The notes under the pieces: model-generated | Databases searched by the model: none | Seen by the model: only the letters and a program-made list of their open reading frames with translations | Told to the model about the DNA's origin: nothing | Shown here: piece after piece, positions 1-5,171 of the stretch | Layout of the letters: each line of letters begins with the position of its first letter | How positions within the stretch are numbered: position 1 is the stretch's first letter | Origin: Nitrospirae bacterium GWC2_42_7 | GTDB taxonomy: Bacteria; Nitrospirota; Thermodesulfovibrionia; Thermodesulfovibrionales; UBA6898 | Assembly: GCA_001803645.1 (NCBI GenBank) | Contig: MHDW01000123.1 | Location: 1 to 5,171, forward strand | Length of the DNA: 5,171 nucleotides | Direction: 5' to 3' | Made by a program: the position numbers and the translations under genes

Positions 1-1904
1 GTCTGAAGGCAGATGCTTATATTTCGACTGACGGAAGGTTTTCATATAAGGCTGCGGCAGAGAATATTCTGCTCAGTGATATCTTGCGGAAACAGATACA
101 GGGAGATGCTGTTTTCAGTGCAAAGTCAGAGGGTCAAGGCACATTTGAAGACCCTTCCATAAAGATGAATGCCAAAATGATCGGCGGGACGCTGAAAGGC
201 AGGAACATTGGCGGAGGTGATATCACAGCTTCAATAAAAGATAAGAATATCAGCCTTAATGCAGATCTAATAAACGAGAAGGTGAAGATCAAGGGAAGCG
301 GACGACTTGATGGTGAAATGCCATGGAATCTAAAAGTGGATGTTCAGTCAGGCAGATATGATTTTCTCGTAAATCCGTTTTTGAAAGATGTTCCTGAAGA
401 TCTGATACTAAGTCTGAGCGGGAAAATGCTTTTGCATGGAGACAGGAAGAATATATTCGCAGATGCTTCGATAAAACATATAGTGCTTTCGATGTATGGA
501 TACAGCTTTACAAACGAACAGGAGATAGAGCTTAAATTAGACAACAGAAAGCTTGACATGAACAGTTTTTCGATGAGGAGCGGCAACACTGCCCTGAATA
601 TCAGCGGTGATATGACGATTGGAAAAAACTATAATGTTGTGTTAGAGGGAAGTTCATCCCTTTCTCCTTTTAAGAGTCTTTCCCCTAAAATTGGGCTTTT
701 AAAAGGGGATGCTGAATGCGTGTTCAAGATCACAGGGGATTGGGATGCGCCCCAGATATATGGCGGCCTGACCTTGACCAACGGGGCCTTTGGCCTGAAG
801 GACTATTATCACAGGATCAGTTCATTGAACGGATATATCTATATTGATAATGACAGGATAGTCCTGAGGCAGCTTACCGGAAAAACAGGGGGTGGAGATA
901 TTGAATTGTCAGGGGTGCTCTACCTCAAGAAATTTTCTTTTAAGCGATTCTATGTTGAGGCAAAATTGAACAATATAAATGCTACTGTATCGAAGAACTT
1001 CAATGTAAATTTCGGAGGCAGCATCCTTTATAAAGGGACCCCTGAATCCCAACTATTCTCAGGAGACATAAAGATAATCCGCGCAAGGTATAATGAAAGG
1101 GTTGAATGGAAGAGCTGGCTTCTTAAAACAAAAATAACCGAAACATATAAGTCGGAGATCTCTAACCTGGAGAAAGCAGCGCTTAATATAAGGGTTACAG
1201 GCAAAGATAATATCTTCATTGACAATAATGTTGCCCGCGCAACAATGAGCTCGGACCTTGTTTTAAGAGGTACGATATACCGTCCGGTGTTGTTCGGAAG
1301 GCTTGAATCAAACGAAGGCACTGTGTATTTCAGGAATAACGAATTCAATATACTCCATGCTAGCGCTGATTTTGCTGACCCGAACAGGATAAACCCTGTT
1401 ATAGTAATTTCTGCTGAGACTTTTGTGGGAACTTATAAGATTAAAATGAACCTCGAAGGCCAGATGGACCGCTTCAATATGGCACTTTCCTCAGACCCTC
1501 CTCTGAAGGAGATGGATATACTTGCACTTTTGACTGTAGGACAGACAGCCGGTGACGTGAAAGGACTTGAGGGCGGCATAGGTGCCGGCGAGGCAACTTC
1601 TTTTGTGACAGGAAAAGTTCAGGATGTTGTTGAAGAAAGGATGAAGTCAATAACCGGCCTTGACAGGTTTCAGGTAGATCCTTATGTTTCGAAAACCACG
1701 GGAACTGTAGAGCCGAGAGTTACTGTCTCAAAAAGACTCCTTGCAGATAAGATGTTTGTAACATACACCACAGCGGTGGGCGCCAAGGAGGAACAGATAA
1801 TAAAAGTTGAATATTTCCTTAACAGGCAAATGTCTCTTATAGGCGTAAGAGATGAGAGGGGTATTTTAGGTGGAGATATTAAATTCAGGTTTGAATTCAA
1901 ATGA
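1..1904 (+). CDS. tamB: TamB-family translocation/assembly module protein, C-terminal part (5' end outside window)
   Basis: TamB proteins are anchored in the inner membrane and span the periplasm as a long beta-rich, groove-like structure. They work with an Omp85 protein in outer-membrane protein assembly and are also implicated in phospholipid transport; this is family knowledge. The reading frame is open from base 3 to the TGA at 1902-1904, giving 633 visible residues. The N-terminal anchor and much of the repeat region lie upstream. Residues 1 to about 330 are repetitive alternating beta-strand sequence (for example ISLNADLINEKVKIKGSG). From about residue 340 the conserved C-terminal TamB domain follows, with GDIKIIRARYNERVEWKSW, then EGTVYFRNNEFNI, the family hallmark SSDPPLKEMDILALLTVG (codons from about 1488), a Gly-rich stretch plus helix, and terminal strands ending GGDIKFRFEFK. 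The TTG at 84 is not the start, because coding similarity and an open frame continue upstream of it. The gene overlaps the next ORF by ATGA, so the two are probably translationally coupled. Confidence 0.9.
   Translation, partial: LKADAYISTDGRFSYKAAAENILLSDILRKQIQGDAVFSAKSEGQGTFEDPSIKMNAKMIGGTLKGRNIGGGDITASIKDKNISLNADLINEKVKIKGSGRLDGEMPWNLKVDVQSGRYDFLVNPFLKDVPEDLILSLSGKMLLHGDRKNIFADASIKHIVLSMYGYSFTNEQEIELKLDNRKLDMNSFSMRSGNTALNISGDMTIGKNYNVVLEGSSSLSPFKSLSPKIGLLKGDAECVFKITGDWDAPQIYGGLTLTNGAFGLKDYYHRISSLNGYIYIDNDRIVLRQLTGKTGGGDIELSGVLYLKKFSFKRFYVEAKLNNINATVSKNFNVNFGGSILYKGTPESQLFSGDIKIIRARYNERVEWKSWLLKTKITETYKSEISNLEKAALNIRVTGKDNIFIDNNVARATMSSDLVLRGTIYRPVLFGRLESNEGTVYFRNNEFNILHASADFADPNRINPVIVISAETFVGTYKIKMNLEGQMDRFNMALSSDPPLKEMDILALLTVGQTAGDVKGLEGGIGAGEATSFVTGKVQDVVEERMKSITGLDRFQVDPYVSKTTGTVEPRVTVSKRLLADKMFVTYTTAVGAKEEQIIKVEYFLNRQMSLIGVRDERGILGGDIKFRFEFK
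1901..1904 (+). promoter_or_regulatory. ATGA stop/start overlap coupling tamB to the bamA ORF
   Basis: The ATG at 1901 opens the 996-codon frame and the TGA at 1902-1904 ends tamB. Such 4-base overlaps commonly allow ribosomes finishing one gene to restart on the next. No strong SD lies at normal distance before this ATG; AGGTGGAG at 1868-1875 is about 25 bases away. Starting here would therefore depend on coupling. Confidence 0.6.
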
Positions 1905-4891
1905 GACAGGATACTAAGGAGTCCATTGTTAAGTTGTCATTCCCGCTTGTCGGGAATCTTTCCGAAGAAGGACTCCGGACTGGCAGGCTTGATACGGGAT
2001 CCGGGTACAAGCTTTGCGATAAAATTGATAAACCAGAGATCACAAAAGGGCAAAAAAATATCACCCTCCCTTTATCCCTCCCCTCAAGGGAGGGAAACTT
2101 TCTTGCCCTCGCCCCTTGGGGGAGAGGGTTGGGAGAGGGGTATTCCCGAGACAATGACAAATTGACTGTCATTGTTTCTGTTATATTTGCTTTATTATTT
2201 CTTGCTCTGTTTGCCGGATTTTCAGAGGCTTCGATCGCCGGCAAAATTTCAGTCAAGGGTCTTCATACTGTCTCAGAAGGGGAATTCCATGATATTTTCG
2301 GTGTAAAAGAAGGCAGTCGTATAGATAATGAAATAATCAGAAACGGGATAAAAAGGGCGTTCTTAAAAGGAGTATTTGAAGATATTTCAGTAGAGGTTTT
2401 GAATGAAGAAAACCCTAAAGTTTTAGTCAGCGTCAAGGAAAGGGATTTTATAAGGAAGTTATATGTTACAGGAAAATACAGCCTCTCAAAGCTAGAAATA
2501 ATGAAGGATTTCATGTTTAAAGAAGATTCTCTTATGAGGTATGACCTGGTCGGATCAGCAGCAGAAGACCTCAAAAACAAACTTTCAGTCTATGGCTACC
2601 CTGGAGCATCAGTCAGTATTGAAACTGTCAGGGCCAAAGAACCTTACTCAACAGATGTTCACCTGAAGGTGGATACAGGAATTCCTCTGATAATAAAAAA
2701 AATAATTATTAAAGGTGATGACAGCAAGATAAAGAAGAGGATGAAACTTTCTGAGGGCGACGTATATAACCAGAATAAGCTTAAGGATGATCTGAAACGA
2801 ATAAAAGATCATTACAAGAAACAGAGACATTATGGCCCACAGGTAGGGCCTTTTGAATACAAAGATGGAGAGCTGACCATCACAGTCAATTCAGGCAAGC
2901 GTTTAAAGCTGCTGATAAAAGGGAATAGCAGGCTTTCCGGGTCTGATCTCATGAAAGAAGCCCCATTTTTTGAAACAGAATCATTTAACGATGAGGTTAT
3001 TGAAGAGTCTGTTGTTAAAATGCTATTTCTGTACCATGAAGAAGGATACCCCTTTGCCCAGATCGCTCCTGTTATAGAGTCTGATGAAAAGGACATAGAA
3101 GTGACATTTTATGTATTTGAAGGCGAGAAGATCAAACTCGGATCTGTCAGATTTACCGGGACTACACTGCCTCAAGACAAACTGAGATCAGTTTTGTCAC
3201 TTCAAGAAGGCGGGCTTTTTAATCCTGACTCTATAGACAAAGACAAGGAGTCTCTTGAAGAATTTTATGGTGCACTTGGATATCTTAATGCTGACATCAA
3301 GGAAATGGATGTGAAGATTGATAAAGACTCCAGGACTGCAGATCTGAATATAGAGATAGAAGAGGGGCTGAAAACAGTGATCCTTTCTTATGATATTACA
3401 GGTGTTGAAGATGATACAAAGGAAGATCTTAAGTCCGGCTTGGGGATAAAAAAAGACGATCCCTACAATGAGATCGACATCTCTAACGCAAGATTCATGA
3501 TTATGGAATATTTCAGAAATTATGGATATCCTGATGTGGATGTTGAAGTTGCGAGGAGCATAGACAAGCAGATGGCTGTGATCGAATACAGGGTGATCAA
3601 GGGCAGGAAAAAACTGACAGGGAAGACTATTATTGCAGGAAACAGGCAGACAAAATATGAGGTTGTCAAAAGGGAGCTGCCTCATGAAGAAGATCAGCCA
3701 TACAATATGCGTGTTATATCCGAAGGAAGACAGAAGCTCTATAAGCTTGGCCTGTTCACTGATGTCGAGACAGAGCCGGTTGACATGCCGGATGGTAAAA
3801 AAGATATTTTAATTAAAGTGAATGAAGGGAATGCCGGATCTTTTGAATTCGGGATCGGATACGCTGAATATGAGAAATTAAGAGGTTTCTTCGAGGTGAA
3901 TTACATAAACCTCTTGGGAATGAACAGGCAGGCCATGTTCAGGACAGAACTGAGCACGCTTGAAAAGAGATATATACTTCAATATAAAGAGCCATGGTTC
4001 TGGGGAATTGAACTGCCTTTCAGAATATTTTTTCTTAAGGAAAACAGAAATGTAATAAACATCACCGATAAAACAACAATGTATAACATAGACAGGTACT
4101 CACTGACCGCAGGTGTAGAAAAGAAATGGACCGAACGGCTCAAGACAGATATTTATTATGAATATTCTCTTATAAAGACTACCGATGTTCTGCCTGACGT
4201 CATATTGAGCCGGGAAGATACGGGAACTCTGTCGATCAGCAGTATCAAGCCGTCAATAGTTTTTGATACAAGAGACGACCCTTTTAACCCCAGGAAGGGT
4301 TTTGTAACAGGTATTTCTTTGAAGGTTGCCTCAACCATACTTGCTTCTCAGACAAATTTTCAAAAACTTGAGGGTTTTGGGAGCACATTTTTTAAATTAT
4401 CAAAGAGAAATACACTTGCGTTGTCAGCAAGAGCAGGAATGGCTTATGGATATAAGGACACGAAGGAACTTCCTATCAGTGAAAGGTTCTTCCTCGGGGG
4501 CAGGTCTTCAGTAAGAGGATATGATCAGGATACACTCGGGCCAAAGGGCTCTGACGGCAACCCGACCGGAGGTAATGCATTTGTTATGGGAAATATTGAA
4601 ATGCGCACTTCAATAGGCAGAGGCTTTGGCATAGTGCCGTTCTTTGATATGGGGAATGTCTGGGTGGATTCCAAGGATATGGACCTGACCGACTTGAAAT
4701 ATACTGCAGGAATAGGCCTGAGATATAATACTCCTGTGGGTCCGATAAGGATCGATTATGGTTTTAAATTAAACAGGGGAGTGGTATGCGTGGAAGATAA
4801 AATGCCGGTTATACCTCATATTTCTCCAAATCAGCACTGTTCTAAAGAAAGCCCGGGAGCTTTGCATTTCAGCATAGGGCATGCATTTTAG
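1901..4891 (+). CDS. bamA: Omp85/BamA-family outer-membrane protein assembly factor with seven POTRA domains
   Basis: BamA is the core insertase that folds beta-barrel proteins into the outer membrane. From the ATG at 1901 the ORF encodes 996 residues, about 180 more than E. coli BamA. Residues 1-87 are atypical and mostly encoded by a repeat element. A signal-peptide core follows (about 88-107, LTVIVSVIFALLFLALFAGF) with likely cleavage after SEA (110). I count seven POTRA-like repeats: about 112-184, 185-263, 264-333, 334-410, 411-490, 491-570 and 571-645. Each has a central helix pair and ends in a V-x-x-G-like strand. The barrel spans about 646-996, with DTRDDPFNPRKG (789-800), the loop-6 VRGY motif (871-874) followed by LGPK, GGNAFVMGNIEMR, FFDMGNVW, PVGPIRIDYGF, and a C-terminal SIGHAF ending in Phe. 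The true start is uncertain: ATG 1901, TTG 2129 (residue 77) and TTG 2162 (residue 88) are in-frame candidates. TamA is an alternative name given the tamB neighbour, but TamA usually has three POTRAs and the barrel motifs look BamA-like. Confidence 0.93.
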   Translation: MRQDTKESIVKLSFPLVGNLSEEGLRTGRLDTGSGYKLCDKIDKPEITKGQKNITLPLSLPSREGNFLALAPWGRGLGEGYSRDNDKLTVIVSVIFALLFLALFAGFSEASIAGKISVKGLHTVSEGEFHDIFGVKEGSRIDNEIIRNGIKRAFLKGVFEDISVEVLNEENPKVLVSVKERDFIRKLYVTGKYSLSKLEIMKDFMFKEDSLMRYDLVGSAAEDLKNKLSVYGYPGASVSIETVRAKEPYSTDVHLKVDTGIPLIIKKIIIKGDDSKIKKRMKLSEGDVYNQNKLKDDLKRIKDHYKKQRHYGPQVGPFEYKDGELTITVNSGKRLKLLIKGNSRLSGSDLMKEAPFFETESFNDEVIEESVVKMLFLYHEEGYPFAQIAPVIESDEKDIEVTFYVFEGEKIKLGSVRFTGTTLPQDKLRSVLSLQEGGLFNPDSIDKDKESLEEFYGALGYLNADIKEMDVKIDKDSRTADLNIEIEEGLKTVILSYDITGVEDDTKEDLKSGLGIKKDDPYNEIDISNARFMIMEYFRNYGYPDVDVEVARSIDKQMAVIEYRVIKGRKKLTGKTIIAGNRQTKYEVVKRELPHEEDQPYNMRVISEGRQKLYKLGLFTDVETEPVDMPDGKKDILIKVNEGNAGSFEFGIGYAEYEKLRGFFEVNYINLLGMNRQAMFRTELSTLEKRYILQYKEPWFWGIELPFRIFFLKENRNVINITDKTTMYNIDRYSLTAGVEKKWTERLKTDIYYEYSLIKTTDVLPDVILSREDTGTLSISSIKPSIVFDTRDDPFNPRKGFVTGISLKVASTILASQTNFQKLEGFGSTFFKLSKRNTLALSARAGMAYGYKDTKELPISERFFLGGRSSVRGYDQDTLGPKGSDGNPTGGNAFVMGNIEMRTSIGRGFGIVPFFDMGNVWVDSKDMDLTDLKYTAGIGLRYNTPVGPIRIDYGFKLNRGVVCVEDKMPVIPHISPNQHCSKESPGALHFSIGHAF
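1915..1921 (+). promoter_or_regulatory. Strong Shine-Dalgarno match upstream of the repeat element, possibly the ancestral bamA ribosome binding site
   Basis: TAAGGAG matches seven consecutive bases complementary to the 3' end of bacterial 16S rRNA. It lies 4 bases before a TTG at 1926. That TTG is out of frame with present-day bamA, but comes into frame if 1934-2160 is removed. If ATG 1901 is the real start, this is simply coding sequence for TKE. Confidence 0.45.
1924..1930 (+). repeat. Left copy of direct repeat CATTGTT flanking the element
   Basis: CATTGTT occurs here and again at 2170-2176, exactly 246 bases (82 codons) apart, bracketing the palindromic element. It may be a 7-base target-site duplication. 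However, the terminal inverted repeats do not abut it (3 bases on the left, 9 on the right), so chance is possible. Confidence 0.4.
1939..1957. repeat. Perfect 7-bp hairpin at the left end of the repeat element
   Basis: ATTCCCG (1939-1945) and CGGGAAT (1951-1957) are perfect inverted repeats around the 5-base loop CTTGT. The right arm can alternatively pair with ATTCCCG at 2142-2148 at the other end of the element. No T-run follows, so it is not a Rho-independent terminator. Confidence 0.75.
2075..2095. repeat. Perfect 8-bp C/G-rich hairpin inside the repeat element
   Basis: TCCCTCCC (2075-2082) pairs with GGGAGGGA (2088-2095) around the loop CTCAA. A further copy of CCCTCCC lies at 2064-2070 and could compete for the same G-rich arm. 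No T-run follows in either orientation close enough to make a convincing terminator. Confidence 0.75.
2106..2128. repeat. C/G-rich imperfect hairpin inside the repeat element
   Basis: CCCTC (2106-2110) can pair with GAGGG (2124-2128). The inner CCCC (2112-2115) faces GGGG (2118-2121), with only TT between them, so the innermost pairs must open. The purine-rich arm (GGGGGAGAGGG) is also SD-like and sits directly before an in-frame TTG at 2129. Confidence 0.5.
2118..2131 (+). promoter_or_regulatory. Possible repeat-derived ribosome binding site and TTG start for bamA
   Basis: GGGGGAG (2118-2124) lies 4 bases before an in-frame TTG at 2129. Starting here gives a 920-residue precursor with n-region MGEGYSRDNDK ahead of the hydrophobic core, a normal signal-peptide length of about 34. 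The purine-rich run belongs to the repeat element and can fold into a hairpin, so its use is speculative. Confidence 0.3.
2170..2176 (+). repeat. Right copy of direct repeat CATTGTT flanking the element
   Basis: This is the partner of 1924-1930, in the same reading frame. Both copies encode Ile-Val (residues 9-10 and 91-92 of the long ORF). It lies at the start of the hydrophobic core of the bamA signal peptide. Confidence 0.4.
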
Positions 4892-4897
4892 GGAGGA
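4891..4897 (+). promoter_or_regulatory. Ribosome binding site of the surA-like gene
   Basis: GGGAGGA overlaps the last base of the bamA TAG stop and lies 6 bases before the TTG at 4904. The strong match compensates for the weak start codon and fixes this start. Confidence 0.8.
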
Positions 4898-4903
4898 AAT
4901 ATA

Positions 4904-5171
4904 TTGAGATATTCGAAGTTGTTAAGCTGTCTTATTAGTTTTTGCTTTTTTTTGTCTGCTTACTCCTTACTCCTCACTCCTTACTCTTTTGGCTTTACTG
5001 ACAGGGTCGTTGCCTTTGTTGATAATGAGGCGATAACTTTAAGTGAATTTCAGGAGCAGAAACAGAATACAGCGAGGATACTGCCTGGAGTGACGGATGA
5101 AGAAGTCATCAACACAATGATTAATAGAAAACTCATATTGAGAGAAGCGAAAAAGTACAGGATAGAAGCCC
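4904..5171 (+). CDS. surA: SurA-like periplasmic chaperone / peptidyl-prolyl isomerase, N-terminal part (3' end outside window)
   Basis: SurA-type proteins are periplasmic chaperones, usually with parvulin isomerase domains, that deliver unfolded outer-membrane proteins to BamA. Only 89 codons are visible. The TTG start at 4904 is chosen because GGGAGGA (4891-4897) sits 6 bases upstream and no in-frame ATG occurs before codon 72. Residues 1-30 form a secretion signal: MRYSK, then a hydrophobic stretch, ending near PYSFG with likely cleavage after Gly30. Mature residues 32-49 (TDRVVAFVDNEAITLSEF) match the conserved opening of the SurA N-terminal domain, where V-N/D-x-x-x-I-T/L-x-x-x-L/F is typical. 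The segment NTMINRKLILREAKKYRIEA corresponds to its conserved helix. The parvulin domain, if present, is beyond the window, so a chaperone lacking isomerase activity remains possible. Codons 19-28 of the signal peptide are made of a 7-base tandem repeat. The gene begins 12 bases after the bamA stop, consistent with one operon. Confidence 0.85.
   Translation, partial: MRYSKLLSCLISFCFFLSAYSLLLTPYSFGFTDRVVAFVDNEAITLSEFQEQKQNTARILPGVTDEEVINTMINRKLILREAKKYRIEA
4960..4987 (+). repeat. Four tandem 7-base units inside the surA-like signal peptide codons
   Basis: The units are TTACTCC, TTACTCC, TCACTCC and TTACTCT. They encode the residues YSLLLTPYS in the distal part of the signal peptide. Because 7 is not a multiple of 3, gain or loss of one unit shifts the frame of everything downstream. 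Pyrimidine-rich repeats of this kind also turn up in bacterial intergenic regions, so this may be a captured simple repeat. Confidence 0.75.

Larger units (their letters stand above)
1934..2160. mobile_element. MITE/REP-like palindromic repeat element inserted at the tamB-bamA junction
   Basis: The ends are inverted copies: TTGTCATT (1934-1941) against AATGACAA (2153-2160), and just inside them CGGGAAT (1951-1957) against ATTCCCG (2142-2148). The interior contains C/G-rich hairpins quite unlike the AT-leaning coding sequence on both sides. There is no transposase, so it would depend on enzymes acting in trans. Translations of this stretch (CHSRLSG, SPLGGEGWERG, YPSPNPLPQGA) resemble the peptides typically produced when dispersed intergenic repeats of this style are read as protein. 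The element is open in two of three forward frames. Its mobility and its family are inferred; no second copy is visible in this window. Confidence 0.6.
1926..2165 (+). other. 79-codon frame through the repeat element, possible accidental leader peptide
   Basis: This frame starts at a TTG 4 bases after TAAGGAG and runs through the whole element. Its TGA (2163-2165) overlaps the in-frame bamA TTG at 2162 as TTGA. The encoded residues are typical repeat-derived sequence with no recognisable domain, so I do not call it a gene. The arrangement could still let ribosomes reach TTG 2162 and restart on bamA. Confidence 0.2.

Noticed and set aside
84..86. TTG as the start of the TamB-family gene
   Set aside because: The frame is open to the left window edge and the upstream residues (LKADAYISTDGRFSYKAAAE) continue the same beta-rich pattern. 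The family's C-terminal domain also implies a much longer protein.
682..709. CCCCT...AGGGG inverted repeat in the tamB coding region
   Set aside because: The stem is only 5 bp and the AT-rich inner part pairs poorly. The surrounding codons encode normal TamB-like sequence.
2064..2140. Rho-independent terminator formed by the element hairpins
   Set aside because: The stems are strong but none is followed by a T-run in the plus orientation. A terminator here would also cut off bamA expression.
1934..2160. CRISPR array or insertion sequence with its own transposase
   Set aside because: There are no regularly spaced identical repeats and no transposase-like coding sequence. The structure is a short palindromic element.
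1897..2256. 119-codon minus-strand frame across the tamB-bamA junction
   Set aside because: It exists because the repeat element has few stops in several frames. Its residues (YPSPNPLPQGA) are typical of translated repeats, and it is antisense to the bamA signal peptide.
2695..2702. A8 run in bamA as a phase-variation site
   Set aside because: It encodes an ordinary Ile-Lys-Lys-Ile stretch of a POTRA in an AT-leaning gene. A lone A8 is expected by chance and there is no other sign of switching.
3197..3685. 162-codon minus-strand frame inside bamA
   Set aside because: It is antisense to well-defined POTRA domains. Its composition is that of a shadow frame, and it has no convincing start or domain.
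4919..4930. Lipobox (LLSC) making the SurA-like protein a lipoprotein
   Set aside because: The Cys at residue 9 comes only four residues after the basic n-region, with no hydrophobic core before it. The hydrophobic stretch follows it instead.

Overview
This window comes from the chromosome of a diderm (Gram-negative) bacterium and carries three consecutive plus-strand genes for outer-membrane biogenesis. In order they are the 3' part of a tamB-family gene (1-1904), a complete Omp85/BamA-family gene (1901-4891), and the 5' end of a SurA-like periplasmic chaperone gene (from 4904 to the window edge). Base composition is moderate to AT-leaning, with frequent AGG/AGA (Arg) and ATA (Ile) codons. 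Together with a seven-POTRA BamA beside tamB, this suggests a non-enterobacterial lineage such as Nitrospirota or a deltaproteobacterial group. That taxonomic guess is weak.

The genes are packed like an operon. The tamB stop and the first possible bamA start share the four bases ATGA (1901-1904), and the surA-like gene starts 12 bases after the bamA stop behind a strong Shine-Dalgarno (SD) sequence. No terminator separates them, and there is no gene-free stretch over 300 bases. Functionally, the SurA-like protein would escort unfolded outer-membrane proteins through the periplasm, the Omp85 protein would insert them into the outer membrane, and the TamB-like protein would bridge the periplasm, assisting assembly and/or moving phospholipid.

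The unusual part is the tamB/bamA junction. About 227 bases (1934-2160) look like a foreign palindromic repeat element. It has matching inverted ends (TTGTCATT...AATGACAA, with inner CGGGAAT...ATTCCCG) and an interior of C/G-rich hairpins. It lies between the expected bamA translation start region and the bamA signal peptide. It is read through without a stop, so the ORF from 1901 has about 82 extra codons before the signal peptide. Removing the element in silico in either of two ways gives a normal-looking short signal peptide, which suggests a recent insertion that may have rewired the start of an essential gene.

A second feature is a tandem array of four 7-base units (4960-4987), close to a T8 run, inside the signal-peptide codons of the surA-like gene. 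It could shift frame by slippage. I see no RNA genes, CRISPR array, defence system or wholly new gene family. The novelty here lies in the repeat element and in the domain count of the Omp85 protein.
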